Shown: positions 50,030 through 59,606 of the stretch, one piece after another
Numbering within the stretch: the stretch's first letter is position 1
How the letters are laid out: the number at the start of each line of letters is the position of its first letter
Assembly (NCBI GenBank): GCA_036393295.1
Contig: DASWHF010000045.1
Coordinates: 1-64,000, forward strand
Length of the DNA stretch: 64,000 bases
Origin: DASWHF01 sp036393295
GTDB lineage: Bacteria; Pseudomonadota; Gammaproteobacteria; Acidiferrobacterales; UBA6901
Direction: 5' to 3'
Program-made: the position numbers and the translations under genes
The notes under the pieces: generated by a model
The model's input: only the letters and a program-made list of their open reading frames with translations
Database searches by the model: none
What the model was told of the DNA's origin: nothing

Positions 50030-51828
50030 GCCGGCGGGCGCGGGGTTTGGCGCCCCGGGCCCGCCGGGAGCGCGGTGGGCTCGCTGAACTGGATGCGATA
50101 CAGCCGCGCATAGCTGCCGTCGCGCGCCAGCAGCTCGCCGTGCGTGCCGCTCTCCACCACCCGGCCGCGCTCCAGCACCACGATGCGGCTGGCGCTCTCG
50201 ATGGTCGACAGGCGGTGCGCAATCACCAGGGTGGTGCGGTTTTCCATGAGCCTCTGCATGGCCTCCTGCACGAAGCGCTCGGATTCGGCGTCGAGCGCCG
50301 AGGTCGCCTCGTCGAGGATCAGGATCGGCGCGTTCTTGTAGAGCGCGCGCGCGATGGCGATGCGCTGGCGCTGGCCGCCCGACAGGCGCACGCCGCGCTC
50401 GCCGACCACGGTATCGAGGCCCTCCGGTTGCTGCTCGGCGAAATCGAGCACATGCGCGGCGCGCGCGGCGCTCTCGATGCGCGCGTCGTCGATCTCGCCC
50501 TGCAATCCGTAGGCGATGTTGTTGCGGATGCTGTCGTCGAACAGTACCGTCTCCTGGCTGACCAGGGCGATGTGGCCGCGCAGGTTGTTGAGCCGGAGCG
50601 CGTTGACGTTGACGCCGTCGAGCAGGATCTCGCCGCTCGCGACCATGTAGAAGCGCGGCAGCAGGTTCGCCACCGTGGTCTTGCCGCTGCCGGAGGCGCC
50701 GACCAGCGCCAGGGTCTCGCCCGGCTCGATGCGGAACGACACGTCGTCGAGCACCGGACCGGTGGACACCGGGTAGCGGAAGCCCACCGCGCGATACTCC
50801 ACCCTGCCCTGCGCGCTCGCCAGCTCGCGCGTGCCGGGGTCGTGCTCGGGCGCCTCGTCCATCAGGCTGAACACGCTGCCGGCCGCGGCGAGCCCGGTCT
50901 GCACTACCTCGTTGACCATGCTCAGGCGCTTGATCGCCGGCATCAGCAGCGCCATGGCGGTGATATACGAGGTGAACTCACCGGCCGTCAGGCGCCCGAC
51001 CGCCGACTGCTGCATGGCGAAATAGATCGCCAGCGCCACGCCGATCGCCGCCAGCAGCTCGATCACCGGGACGTTGACCGCGGCCGCGGTCGCCTTCTTC
51101 ATCGCCTGCTTGAGATTGCGGCGGTTGACCTGGTCGAAGGCCCGGATCTCCGCCTGCTGGGCGCAGAAGGTCTTGACCACGCGCTGGCCCTCGATGGCCT
51201 CCTGCACCACGTGGGTGATGTCGCCCATCGATTGCTGGATCAGGCGGCTGGTCTTGCGGAAGCGCTTGCTGATGGCGCGCACCGACAGCGCGATCACCGG
51301 CGCCAGCAGCAGGAACAGCAGCGTCAGCTGCCAGTTGTACACCAGCATCAGCGTCAGCAGCACCAGCACCGACAGGCTGTCCTTGACCAGCGAGCTGAAC
51401 GCCTTGGTGGCGGCGTTCATCACCTGCTCGACGTCGTAGATCAGCTTGGAGATCAGGATGCCCGAGGAACTGGCGTCGAAGAACCGGCTCGGCAGGTGCA
51501 CCAGGCGCGCGAACATCTCGCTGCGGATGCGGAAGATCACCTGGCGACCGACCCAGTTGGTCGCATAATTGGCGATGAAGCCGAACAGGCCGCGCGCCAC
51601 GAAGATGGCGACGATCAGCATCGGCACGAAGCGGATGCTGCTGGCGTCGTTCTTGACGAAGCCGCCGTCGATCAGCGGCTTCATCACCCAGGCAAAGGCG
51701 CCTTCGGTTATCGAGGTCACGGCCATGCCGAGCACCGAACCGAGGAACACCCACTTGTAGGGCCAGACATAGCTCATCAAGCGGCGGTAGACCCGCACGC
51801 CGGATTCGAGGTCTGCGTGGCGGTTCAC
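50026..51828 (-). CDS. msbA: Lipid A export ATP-binding/permease protein MsbA
   Basis: A 600-residue half-transporter: six membrane helices in about 20-310, then the ABC domain with Walker A GASGSGKTTV, Q-loop SQETVLFD, signature LSGGQRQRIAIARAL, Walker B ILILDEATSALD and H-loop VIAHRLS. It flips lipid A-core across the inner membrane. It is encoded between exbD and lpxK, the gene order expected of MsbA rather than a drug pump. Confidence 0.95.
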   Translation of the reverse strand: MNRHADLESGVRVYRRLMSYVWPYKWVFLGSVLGMAVTSITEGAFAWVMKPLIDGGFVKNDASSIRFVPMLIVAIFVARGLFGFIANYATNWVGRQVIFRIRSEMFARLVHLPSRFFDASSSGILISKLIYDVEQVMNAATKAFSSLVKDSLSVLVLLTLMLVYNWQLTLLFLLLAPVIALSVRAISKRFRKTSRLIQQSMGDITHVVQEAIEGQRVVKTFCAQQAEIRAFDQVNRRNLKQAMKKATAAAVNVPVIELLAAIGVALAIYFAMQQSAVGRLTAGEFTSYITAMALLMPAIKRLSMVNEVVQTGLAAAGSVFSLMDEAPEHDPGTRELASAQGRVEYRAVGFRYPVSTGPVLDDVSFRIEPGETLALVGASGSGKTTVANLLPRFYMVASGEILLDGVNVNALRLNNLRGHIALVSQETVLFDDSIRNNIAYGLQGEIDDARIESAARAAHVLDFAEQQPEGLDTVVGERGVRLSGGQRQRIAIARALYKNAPILILDEATSALDAESERFVQEAMQRLMENRTTLVIAHRLSTIESASRIVVLERGRVVESGTHGELLARDGSYARLYRIQFSEPTALPAGPGRQTPRPPA

Positions 51829-52250
51829 GGCGCGTCGCCGTCGGCGGCCTTCTGCGTGGCGAAGGTAAGGTGGGTGTAACCCAGGCGCCGCGACACGTCC
51901 ATGACGCGGATCACCGCGCCGTGCGGGGTCTGGCGGTCGGCCTGCACGACGATCACCGGGTCCTTGCGGCCGCCGACCGCCTGCAGCAGGGCGTCGCGCA
52001 GCACCTCGGCGCTGTCGTTGAGCAGCTGGCGGTCACCGATGAAGTACTGGCCGCGCGCGTCGATGGAAATGCGCACCGTCGCGTCCTCGAGCCTGGCCTC
52101 GGCGCTCGCCTCCGGCAGCTGCAGGCGCAGCTGCGACTGGTCGGAGAAGCTCGTGGTCACCAGCAGGAAGATCAGCGCCAGCAGCAGCACGTCGATCAGC
52201 GGGATCAGGTTGATCTCGGGTTCTTCGGGGCGCGAGGGTCGGAACTTCAT
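51825..52250 (-). CDS. exbD: ExbD/TolR-type biopolymer transport protein
   Basis: A 141-residue protein with one helix (about 15-37: EINLIPLIDVLLLALIFLLV) carrying the essential Asp in LIDVLL, and a periplasmic domain with the C-terminal ALLQAV...IRVMDVSRRLGY segment. It works with ExbB as a proton-driven motor. It is 12 bases after exbB and overlaps msbA by four. Confidence 0.92.
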   Translation of the reverse strand: MKFRPSRPEEPEINLIPLIDVLLLALIFLLVTTSFSDQSQLRLQLPEASAEARLEDATVRISIDARGQYFIGDRQLLNDSAEVLRDALLQAVGGRKDPVIVVQADRQTPHGAVIRVMDVSRRLGYTHLTFATQKAADGDAP

Positions 52251-52262
52251 CGCCGCGCCCGG

Positions 52263-52877
52263 TCAGTCCTTTTCCCGCTGTCCGTGCAGGATCTCGAACA
52301 GCTTGAGCGCCTCCTGCTCCATGTGCACGAGCAACTCATCGACGCGACCGCGGAAGTATCGGTAGAACATCAGGCTCGGGATGGCGACCGTGAGGCCGGC
52401 CGCGGTCGCCATCAGCGCCTGCGAGATGCCGGCGGCGACGATCGACGGATCGCCCAGGCCGTGACTGCCGATGCCGGCGAACATCTTGATCATGCCGAGC
52501 ACCGTGCCGAGCAGGCCGAGGAAGGGCGAGATCGCGGCGATGGTGCCGAGCGTATTGAGGTAGCGCTCCAGCTCCGGCACCACCTGGTGGCCGGCGTCCT
52601 CGATCGCCTCCTTGATGATCTCGCGCTCGTGCGTGCGGTTCACCAGGCCGGCCGCCAGCACCTTGCCGAGCGGCGAGCTGTCGCGCAGCAGCGCCAATCG
52701 CTCGTTGTCGAGCTCGTGGCGCGCCAGCCACTGGCGCACCTGCTCCAGCAGTATCCCGGGGGCGACGTATTTCTTCTGCAGGGACCACAGACGCTCGCCG
52801 ATGATGGCGAGGGCGGCGATGGAGCACAGGATCAGCGGGATCATGACCCAGCCGCCGGCTCTGACCAGTTCGAACAC
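52263..52877 (-). CDS. exbB: ExbB/TolQ/MotA-type proton channel protein
   Basis: A 204-residue membrane protein: helix at about 10-30 (GGWVMIPLILCSIAALAIIGE), and a conserved pair of helices around GTIAAISPFLGLLGTVLGMI and GISQALMATAAGLTVAIPSL, which carry the family Thr/Ala pattern. It forms the channel with ExbD. Adjacent to msbA/lpxK as in many gammaproteobacteria; a link to envelope lipid traffic is possible. Confidence 0.93.
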   Translation of the reverse strand: MFELVRAGGWVMIPLILCSIAALAIIGERLWSLQKKYVAPGILLEQVRQWLARHELDNERLALLRDSSPLGKVLAAGLVNRTHEREIIKEAIEDAGHQVVPELERYLNTLGTIAAISPFLGLLGTVLGMIKMFAGIGSHGLGDPSIVAAGISQALMATAAGLTVAIPSLMFYRYFRGRVDELLVHMEQEALKLFEILHGQREKD

Positions 52878-52950
52878 GATGCAACACCTGAGAGTGGATC
52901 AAAAAAGTGTGCGTAATCTATCAGAGCCGCGCCCGACCTGAAAGCCTCGC

Positions 52951-55239
52951 TCAGCGCGCGTGCCAGTAGCGCCGCGCGCGCTCGCGCCAGGCCTCGACCC
53001 GCGGCGCGCCGCCGGCCCAGCGCAGCGCGAGCGCGCCGTGCCGTGCCGAGTCGTACTGGTCGATCCCAGCCTCGGCATAGCGCGTGACCACACTCGGATG
53101 CGGGTGACCATAGGGATTGCGGTAGCCGGCCGGGATCAGCACCGCCTGCGGCGCGACCGCCGCCAGCAGCTCGGGGCTGGACGAGGTCTTGGAGCCGTGA
53201 TGCGGCGCCACCAGCACCGACGCGGCGAGCGCATCGCCATGGCGCGCGACCAGCGCCCGCTCGGCGGCGACGCCGATGTCGCCCGGCAGCAGTACGCCGC
53301 CCGCGGCGGACTCGATCTTGAGCACGCAGCTCGAGTCGTTGCCCGGCCCGGGCAGCGGCGGATGCAGCAGGCGGAACTCGACCCCGTCCCAGCGCCAACC
53401 GTCCGGCGCCTGGCAGGGCGCCGCGCCCGGCAATTGCTCCGGGACGCTGGTCAGCATCCGCCCCACCGGCAGTGCCGCGCGCAACGCCGCCGCGCCGCCG
53501 AGGTGGTCGTTGTCGCCGTGACTCACGACCAGGGTATCCACCCGGCCGATACCGTGGTAGCGCAGATAGGGCACCAGCACGGCGCTGCCGGCATCGAAGC
53601 TCGGGCTGAAGCGCGCGCCGGTGTCGTAGACCAGGGTGTGGCCGGCAGTCCGGGCGACCACCGCCAGCCCCTGCCCCACGTCCAGCAGAGTCAACCACAG
53701 CTCACCCGGCGCCGGGCCGGCCGGCCGCACCGCCAGGAGCGGCAGCAGCCAGATCGCACCCAGCCAGCGTCCGGGCCAGCCGCGCGGCGCCAGCAGCAGG
53801 GCCACCCCGAGCGCCGCGCAGGGCAGCGCCCACGCCGGCGGCTGCGCCGCGCTCCACATCACCCCGTCGACGCCGGCCAGGGCCTCCAAGGGCCGCCACA
53901 ACAGGTCGAGACTCCATGCGGCGAACTGGAACAGCCCGCCGGCCAGGACGGCCAGGCCGGTCATCTCCACGGCCACACCCAGCAGGGTCGCGGGTATGGT
54001 CGCCATCCCGATCACCGGGATGGCCAGCAGATTGGCCAGCGGCGCCGCCAGGCTGACTTGTTGGAACAGCACGATCAACACCGGCAGCAGGCCGATCGTC
54101 ACGGCCCACTGCACCCGGACGAGCTCGCGGCCGTACTGGCGGAGCCCGCGCGCCCGCCCGACCCCATGCACGACGTAGAGGATCGCCGCCACCGCCAGGA
54201 ACGACAGCCAGAAGCCGCCGGCCATGACCGACAGCGGGTCGAAGATGAGCACCGCGAGCAGCGCCAGCGCCAGCAGCTGACCGGTGGCGACCTGGCGCAG
54301 CAGGATACCGGCGCTCAGGCCCGCCGCCAGCATCACCAGGGCGCGCTGGGTGGGAATGGCGAAGCCGGCCAGGGCGGCGTAACCGGCCCCCGCCAGCAGC
54401 GCGATCAGCGCCGCCGCCTGCGGCGCCGGCAGCCACAGCGGCGCGCGCCCGGCCAACGCCCACAGGCGGCGCGCGACCAGGAACACCGCCCCGGCCACCA
54501 GGCCGATGTGCATGCCGGAGATCGCGATCAGGTGGGTGGTGCCGGTGCGGCGCAGCGCCTCCCATTGGGCGGAATCGATGCCGCTGCGGTCGCCGTTGGC
54601 GAAGGCCGTGATCATGCCGGCATAGCGGTTGTCCGGCAGCCGCTCGGCGATGTCGCGGCTGACGCGGGCCCGCAGCCGCGCCAACGGATAAGCCGTCGCG
54701 TCCTGCTCGACCCGCTCCGGTGGGGGATGGGCGCGCACATAACCGAACGCCCGCAGCCGCTGTTGAAACAGGTGTGCTTCGTAGTCGAAGCCGCCGGGAT
54801 TGCGGAAGCCGTGCGGACGCTTGAGCCGCGCCGTGAGCCGCAGTCGCTGGCCGGCCTGCGGCCGGAACCCGGGATCGTAAGTGCTGAGCTGCACGCGGTG
54901 CGGAACGGTCACCGGCGCGTCATCGTCGCGGGCCGCGATCACGTCCAGGACGAAGCGCGTGCCGCGCTCCCGGGTCACCGGCAGGTCGGCGACATGGCCG
55001 TCCAGGCGCAGATCGCGCCCTTCGAGCTCGGCCGGCAGCTGCTCGTCCAGCACCCAGCCGGCGCGCAGGCTGACCCACAAGGCGCCGGCGACCAGGAACA
55101 CCACCGGCAAGGCGACGCGCCGATACCGCGCGAGCGCCAGCGCGGGGAGCAACAACCATCCCCAATGCAGATCGGGCAGCGTGTCGAGCTGCTGCACCCA
55201 GAGTATGCCGGCGAGAAACGCCAGAGCGGAAACGCGCAC
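52951..55239 (-). CDS. comEC: DNA internalisation protein ComEC/Rec2
   Basis: A 762-residue multi-helix channel for uptake of single-stranded DNA. An N-terminal OB-like DUF4131 part lies in about 25-180, the competence domain with about seven helices in about 200-480 (SGMHIGLVAG), and a C-terminal metallo-beta-lactamase domain with VSHGDNDHLGGA, LLPGDIG and VAPHHGSKTSSSP in about 500-750. The GTG at 55239 is preceded by AAGGAGG and gives a normal N-terminus, better than the upstream ATG. Confidence 0.93.
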   Translation of the reverse strand: MRVSALAFLAGILWVQQLDTLPDLHWGWLLLPALALARYRRVALPVVFLVAGALWVSLRAGWVLDEQLPAELEGRDLRLDGHVADLPVTRERGTRFVLDVIAARDDDAPVTVPHRVQLSTYDPGFRPQAGQRLRLTARLKRPHGFRNPGGFDYEAHLFQQRLRAFGYVRAHPPPERVEQDATAYPLARLRARVSRDIAERLPDNRYAGMITAFANGDRSGIDSAQWEALRRTGTTHLIAISGMHIGLVAGAVFLVARRLWALAGRAPLWLPAPQAAALIALLAGAGYAALAGFAIPTQRALVMLAAGLSAGILLRQVATGQLLALALLAVLIFDPLSVMAGGFWLSFLAVAAILYVVHGVGRARGLRQYGRELVRVQWAVTIGLLPVLIVLFQQVSLAAPLANLLAIPVIGMATIPATLLGVAVEMTGLAVLAGGLFQFAAWSLDLLWRPLEALAGVDGVMWSAAQPPAWALPCAALGVALLLAPRGWPGRWLGAIWLLPLLAVRPAGPAPGELWLTLLDVGQGLAVVARTAGHTLVYDTGARFSPSFDAGSAVLVPYLRYHGIGRVDTLVVSHGDNDHLGGAAALRAALPVGRMLTSVPEQLPGAAPCQAPDGWRWDGVEFRLLHPPLPGPGNDSSCVLKIESAAGGVLLPGDIGVAAERALVARHGDALAASVLVAPHHGSKTSSSPELLAAVAPQAVLIPAGYRNPYGHPHPSVVTRYAEAGIDQYDSARHGALALRWAGGAPRVEAWRERARRYWHAR

Positions 55240-55338
55240 GGTGCCTCCTTGCACCCTCCCGGCACCGCGACGCGTACGCACCGGCGGCGCGGGCACGGTG
55301 TAGTCGCGGTGTGCGCGCCACTATACACTATTGGCGAT

Positions 55339-55932
55339 ATGGCCAGAAAATTCATCAAACGCCTGCTGCCTGACTTTCATTTCGTCCGGACGCACAGGAA
55401 CCTGCAGTTCTTCGGCAAACGCTTGCACGATCCCAATCTTTGGCATCTGAACCGCCGCTCGGCCTCCGGCGCGATGGCCATCGGCCTGTTCTGGGCGTTC
55501 ATCCCGATGCCGTTCCAGATGGTGCCGGCCGCGGCGTGCGCGATCTGGCTGCGCGTCAACCTGCCGATCTCGGTGGTGCTGGTGTGGATCACCAATCCCT
55601 TCACCATGCCGCCGATCTTCTTTTTCAACTACAAGCTCGGCAGCTGGATTCTCGACCATCCGTTGAAGAAGCTGAACATCGAGGTGTCCGACGTCACGTT
55701 CGAGCTGTCGCTGCGATGGGTCATGAACGAGATGGGCGCGATCTGGCAGCCGCTGCTGCTCGGCTCGTTGATCGTCGCGGTACTGAGCGCGCTGCTCGGG
55801 TACTGGGGCATGCGCTGGTTCTGGCGCACCCAGGTGGTACGCGAATGGGAACGCCGCAAGAAGGCGCGCCTGCTGCGCCGCGCGCTGCACAAGCATCCGC
55901 CCGATCACCGACCCCGCGACAATTCCTTGTAG
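55339..55932 (+). CDS. DUF2062 membrane protein
   Basis: A 197-residue protein with three helices and the DUF2062 pattern (PxxxAxGLAxGxFxxxxPxQ; here SGAMAIGLFWAFIPMPFQM, then NPFTMPPIFFFNYKLG). The role is unknown. It is divergent from comEC. The last codons (NSL, stop TAG) run into the intergenic repeat, so the stop is supplied by the repeat; the basic tail RRALHKHPPDHRPRD may have ended differently before the insertion. Confidence 0.9.
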   Translation: MARKFIKRLLPDFHFVRTHRNLQFFGKRLHDPNLWHLNRRSASGAMAIGLFWAFIPMPFQMVPAAACAIWLRVNLPISVVLVWITNPFTMPPIFFFNYKLGSWILDHPLKKLNIEVSDVTFELSLRWVMNEMGAIWQPLLLGSLIVAVLSALLGYWGMRWFWRTQVVREWERRKKARLLRRALHKHPPDHRPRDNSL

Positions 55933-56000
55933 GCGGGGCTTCCAGCCCCGCCGCTCCGTTGCCAGGCCGTGCAAAGCGGGGCTGGAAGCCCCGCCTACAA
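55927..56000. repeat. Intergenic inverted repeat, copy 2 of 3
   Basis: Arms of TTGTAGGCGGGGCTTCCAGC type are exact inverted copies here, with a centre of about 20 bases. The left arm holds the TAG stop of the DUF2062 gene. It lies between convergent DUF2062 and lolD genes, five bases from the lolD stop. Confidence 0.88.
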
Positions 56001-56004
56001 TATA

Positions 56005-56688
56005 CTAGCCCGGCTGCAACACGCCGTCCTCGAGCCGCAGGATGCGATCCATGCGCGCGGCCAGCGCCGGGTCGTGCGTGGCGATGACGAAGCTCGTGCC
56101 CTGCGCGCGCTGCAGCTCCAGCATCTGGCCGTAGACGCCTTCCGCGGTCTTGCGGTCGAGATTGCCGGTCGGCTCGTCGGCCAGCACGCACAGCGGCTCG
56201 GTCACGAGCGCGCGCGCCACCGCCACGCGCTGGCGCTCGCCGCCCGACAGCTCGCCGGGCTTGTGCGCCAGGCGGTGGTCGAGCCCGACTTTGGCGAGCA
56301 TGGTGCGCGCCCGGTCGAAGGCCTCGCGCGTTCGGCTTCGACGCACGATCAGCGGCATCGCGACGTTCTCGAGCGCGGTGAATTCCGGCAGCAGGTGGTG
56401 AAACTGGTAGACGAAGCCGAGACTGCGGTTGCGCAAGTCGCCGCGCGCCGCGTCGCTCAGCGTGCTGAAGTCCTGACCGCCGAGCTCGACGCTGCCGGCG
56501 CTCGGCAGGTCGAGACCGCCGAGCAGGTGCAGCAGCGTGCTCTTGCCGGCGCCGCTCGCCCCCACCACCGCCACGGTCTCGCCGCGCGCCACGGACAGAT
56601 CGACGCCGCGCAGCACCGGCACCGACAATTCACCCTGCTCGAAGGTCTTGGCAAGACCGCGGCAGGCCAGGACGGTTTCGGTCTTCAT
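56005..56688 (-). CDS. lolD: Lipoprotein-releasing system ATPase LolD
   Basis: A 227-residue ABC ATPase: Walker A GASGAGKST, Q-loop FVYQFHHLLPEF (the LolD FxxQxHxLLPEFxALEN pattern), signature LSGGERQRVAVARAL, Walker B VLADEPTGNLD and H-loop ATHDPAL. It powers release of lipoproteins from the inner membrane to LolA. It overlaps lolC by four bases; the start at 56688 is set by that overlap. Confidence 0.95.
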   Translation of the reverse strand: MKTETVLACRGLAKTFEQGELSVPVLRGVDLSVARGETVAVVGASGAGKSTLLHLLGGLDLPSAGSVELGGQDFSTLSDAARGDLRNRSLGFVYQFHHLLPEFTALENVAMPLIVRRSRTREAFDRARTMLAKVGLDHRLAHKPGELSGGERQRVAVARALVTEPLCVLADEPTGNLDRKTAEGVYGQMLELQRAQGTSFVIATHDPALAARMDRILRLEDGVLQPG

Positions 56689-57932
56689 TCGTAGCGCAGC
56701 GCCTCGGCCGGCTGGGTGAGCGCCGCGCGCCGCGCGGGATAGAGTGTCGCCAGGAAACACATCAGCAGCGAGGCGCCGCTGATCACCGTGACGTCCGACC
56801 ACAGCAGCCGCGACGGCAGCTCGCTGATGTAGTAGACGTCGGCCGACAGGAACTGGGTCTTGAACAGGCGCTCCAGGAACGGCACGATGGTCTCGAGATT
56901 GGTCGCGAGGCCGATGCCGCCGAGCGCGCCCAGCAGCGTGCCGAAGATGCCGATGATCGAGCCCTGCACCATGAAGATCCCCATGATGCTGCCCGGGCGC
57001 GCGCCGAGCGTGCGCAGGATGGCGATCTCGGCGCGCTTGTCGGTCACCACCATCACCAGCGTCGACACGATGTTGAAGGCCGCAACCGTCACGATCAGGA
57101 GCATGATCACGAACATCACGGTCTTCTCCATTTTCAGCGCGCGGAAGAAGTTGCTGTGCTCCTGCGTCCAGTCGCGCACCCGGAATTCATCGTTCATCGC
57201 CTCGCGCAGCTCCCAGCCGACGCGCGGCGCGCGGTAGACGTCGGCGAGCTTGACGCGCAGCCCGGAGACACGTTCCGGCATCTGGTAGAGGCGCTGCGCG
57301 TCGTCCAGATGAATCAGCGCCAGCCCGCTGTCGAATTCGTGCATGCCGATATTGAAGATGCCGACCACGTTGAAGCGCTTGAGGCGCGGCAGCAGGCCGG
57401 CCGGCGTGATCTGGCCCTCGGGCGTCACCAGCGTCACCGCGTCGCCGACCTCCACGCCCAGCCGCCAGGCGAGCTCGCGCCCGAGGATGATGCCGAAGCC
57501 GCCGGGTTTGAGGTCGCCGAACGCGCCGCTCTCCATCTTGCGGTCGATCTCGGCAACGCGCGGCTCGGTCTCCGGCAGGATGCCGCGCACGACGATGCCG
57601 GAAGCGATCTTGCCGCGCGTCAGCATGCCCTGCCCCTGAATGTAAGGCGCGGTCGCGAGCACGTCCGGGTGCCGCTCGACGGTACCGGCCGCCGCACGCC
57701 AGTCGGCAAGCTGCCCACCCGGACCGGACACGGTCAGGTGCGACACCACGCCGAGGATGCGCACGCGCAGCTCCTCGCCGAAGCCGTTCATCACCGACAG
57801 CACCGTGATCAGCACCGTGACGCCGAGCGCGATGCCGACGATCGAGATCAGCGAAATGAAGGAGATGAAATGGTTGCGGCGCTTGGCGCGCGTGTAGCGC
57901 AGGCCGACGTAGAGCTCATAGGGGCGGATCAT
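56685..57932 (-). CDS. lolC: Lipoprotein-releasing system transmembrane protein LolC/E
   Basis: A 415-residue protein: start MIRPYELYVGLRYTRAKRRN, one helix (about 24-45), a large periplasmic domain and three C-terminal helices of the FtsX type, with AEIAILRTLGARPGSIMGIF. Only one lolC/E gene is present, which suggests the LolF-like single transmembrane protein arrangement instead of separate LolC and LolE. ATG 57932 is used; an ATG six codons upstream is also possible. Confidence 0.93.
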   Translation of the reverse strand: MIRPYELYVGLRYTRAKRRNHFISFISLISIVGIALGVTVLITVLSVMNGFGEELRVRILGVVSHLTVSGPGGQLADWRAAAGTVERHPDVLATAPYIQGQGMLTRGKIASGIVVRGILPETEPRVAEIDRKMESGAFGDLKPGGFGIILGRELAWRLGVEVGDAVTLVTPEGQITPAGLLPRLKRFNVVGIFNIGMHEFDSGLALIHLDDAQRLYQMPERVSGLRVKLADVYRAPRVGWELREAMNDEFRVRDWTQEHSNFFRALKMEKTVMFVIMLLIVTVAAFNIVSTLVMVVTDKRAEIAILRTLGARPGSIMGIFMVQGSIIGIFGTLLGALGGIGLATNLETIVPFLERLFKTQFLSADVYYISELPSRLLWSDVTVISGASLLMCFLATLYPARRAALTQPAEALRYE

Positions 57933-57992
57933 GGGGCGCCATTTAACCACACCGGCGGCGGCGGGAGAACCGGCGAGCGCCGCGGCGATGCC

Positions 57993-59135
57993 TCAGCGCC
58001 CGGCCGCGGCCGCGGCGATCGGAGTGAGCTGCGCAACCCCGTCGCGGTTGACCAGCACCGTGCCGTGCGGCGCCGACAGCTCCTGCAGGTGCGCCACGAC
58101 CCGGTCGGCCCGGTCGCGCGGCAGGACTTGCGGCTGGAAGTTGACCTCGAAATTGTGCACGTTGATGGGGACCAGCGTCAGCTCGTGGAAGCGGTGATCG
58201 ACGAAACGCAGTTGCGCCACGACGCTGTCGCGCGAGCGCGGGCTGTAGGAGCCGAAGGCGAAATTGCCGAGGCTGTAGAGGATCACGCCGTCCTTGTAGC
58301 GCTCCACGCCTTGCAGGATATGCGGGTGGTGGCCGATGACCGCCTGGGCGCCGGCGTCGATCGCCGCGCGACCGAGTCGCGGCTGGTATTCACGCAGGGT
58401 CGTCTTGCCCTCCTGGCCCCAGTGGAATGACACGATCACGATGTCGGCCTGCGCGCGCGCCGCCGCGACGTCGGCGCGCACCTGTTGCTCGTGGCCGTAG
58501 GCGGTGCCGGGCCGTTCGCGCCCGGCGAAGAAGCTTTCGGGCAGGGTCAGCGAATACGCCAGCACCGCGACCCGGGTTCCGTCGATCGTCAGCACGGCCG
58601 GACGCCGCGCCGCCGCCAGGTTCATGCCGGCGCCGGCATGGGCGATACCGGCCGCGTCGAGCGCCGCCATGGTGTCGGCCAGGCCGTCGACGCCGTAGTC
58701 GAGCGTGTGATTGTTGGCGAGCGAGACCACGTTGAAGCCGGCGCGCTTCAGGGCCGGCGCGACCGCATCCGGCGGCGAGCGGAAGCTGTACTGCTTGCCG
58801 GGATCGGCGCTGCCGCGCCCGGTCAGGGGGCCTTCGAGATTGCCCAGCACGATCTGCGAATCCCGGAACAGTTCGCGCATGTGAACGAACGGATAGTCGT
58901 AGCCGTGTTCGACCATCAGCGCCCGCGCCGAGCCGTCGAGCATGATGTCGCCGACCGCGCTCAGCAGCAGCTCGCGCGCCGGCGCCGGCGTCTCCCGGAC
59001 GACCTCGGCCGGCGCTTCCGCCTGGGCCGGCGTGGGCGGCCCGGCCGGACGCGGCGCGCTCACGCAGGCCGCGAGCAGGATGGGCAGGACGCCGAGCAGC
59101 CACGGCGCCCGGTTCGAGGTCAGAGTCGGAATCAT
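57993..59135 (-). CDS. CapA/PGA-synthesis-type lipoprotein
   Basis: A 380-residue protein with a lipoprotein signal (lipobox LLAAC, Cys24), a Pro/Ala linker and a calcineurin-like phosphoesterase-type CapA domain: SAVGDIMLDGSAR, GNLEGPLT, SLANNHTLDYG, VSFHWGQEG, IGHHPHILQG and YSLGNFAFGS. CapA/PgsA proteins function in polyglutamate capsule synthesis; no other capsule genes are nearby. A general envelope metallophosphatase is also possible. Confidence 0.88.
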   Translation of the reverse strand: MIPTLTSNRAPWLLGVLPILLAACVSAPRPAGPPTPAQAEAPAEVVRETPAPARELLLSAVGDIMLDGSARALMVEHGYDYPFVHMRELFRDSQIVLGNLEGPLTGRGSADPGKQYSFRSPPDAVAPALKRAGFNVVSLANNHTLDYGVDGLADTMAALDAAGIAHAGAGMNLAAARRPAVLTIDGTRVAVLAYSLTLPESFFAGRERPGTAYGHEQQVRADVAAARAQADIVIVSFHWGQEGKTTLREYQPRLGRAAIDAGAQAVIGHHPHILQGVERYKDGVILYSLGNFAFGSYSPRSRDSVVAQLRFVDHRFHELTLVPINVHNFEVNFQPQVLPRDRADRVVAHLQELSAPHGTVLVNRDGVAQLTPIAAAAAGR

Positions 59136-59153
59136 AAGTTGCGGGTCGTCCCT

Positions 59154-59606
59154 TCAGGCCTCGCGTTTGCGGTCGCGCGCCAGTCGCTGGAGCGCGGCCT
59201 TGAGATCCGGGTCGCCGATATGCGTCGCGGTGGTCTCGAGCAGCACCCGTGACCGCTCCGACGGCAAGCGCGCCCGCGCGCGGCGCGCGGCCCGGCCGGG
59301 CCGCTCGACCGGCGCCACGCCGATGCTGAGCCGTTCCACGCCGCGCAGCGCGGGCGAGGCGCGCAGCTGCGCCAGCAGGCTCGACTGCTGATGACGCAGC
59401 CGGCTCGCCCACACCGCGCCGTCGGCGCGCAGGGTCAGGACGCCGGCGTGAAAGCGGATCGGCCGCACATGCGCCGCCAGCGCCTCGCCCGCCGCTGCAT
59501 CCCAGGCCGCGCACACCGCGGGCAGCTCGGCGAGATCACGCGGCATGCCGAGACGCGCCAGGGCCTCGGCGGAGAAGTAACTGCCTAACGGGCGGCTGCG
59601 GCTCAT
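59154..59606 (-). CDS. DciA-like (DUF721) protein
   Basis: A 150-residue protein whose N-terminal half matches the DUF721 fold (AWDAAAGEALAAHVRPIRFHAGVLTLRADGAVWASRLRHQQSSLL region, DUF721 KH-like). DciA loads the replicative helicase DnaB in bacteria lacking DnaC. The C-terminal half is basic and disordered (RAARRARARLPSERSR). The ATG at 59606 was chosen as the family start. It may be transcribed upstream of the CapA-like gene. Confidence 0.75.
   Translation of the reverse strand: MSRSRPLGSYFSAEALARLGMPRDLAELPAVCAAWDAAAGEALAAHVRPIRFHAGVLTLRADGAVWASRLRHQQSSLLAQLRASPALRGVERLSIGVAPVERPGRAARRARARLPSERSRVLLETTATHIGDPDLKAALQRLARDRKREA

Noticed and set aside
52960..55932. 990-codon plus-strand frame across comEC and the DUF2062 gene
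   Set aside because: The first 790 codons are antisense to comEC and show no family; only the part from 55339 (DUF2062) is a real gene.
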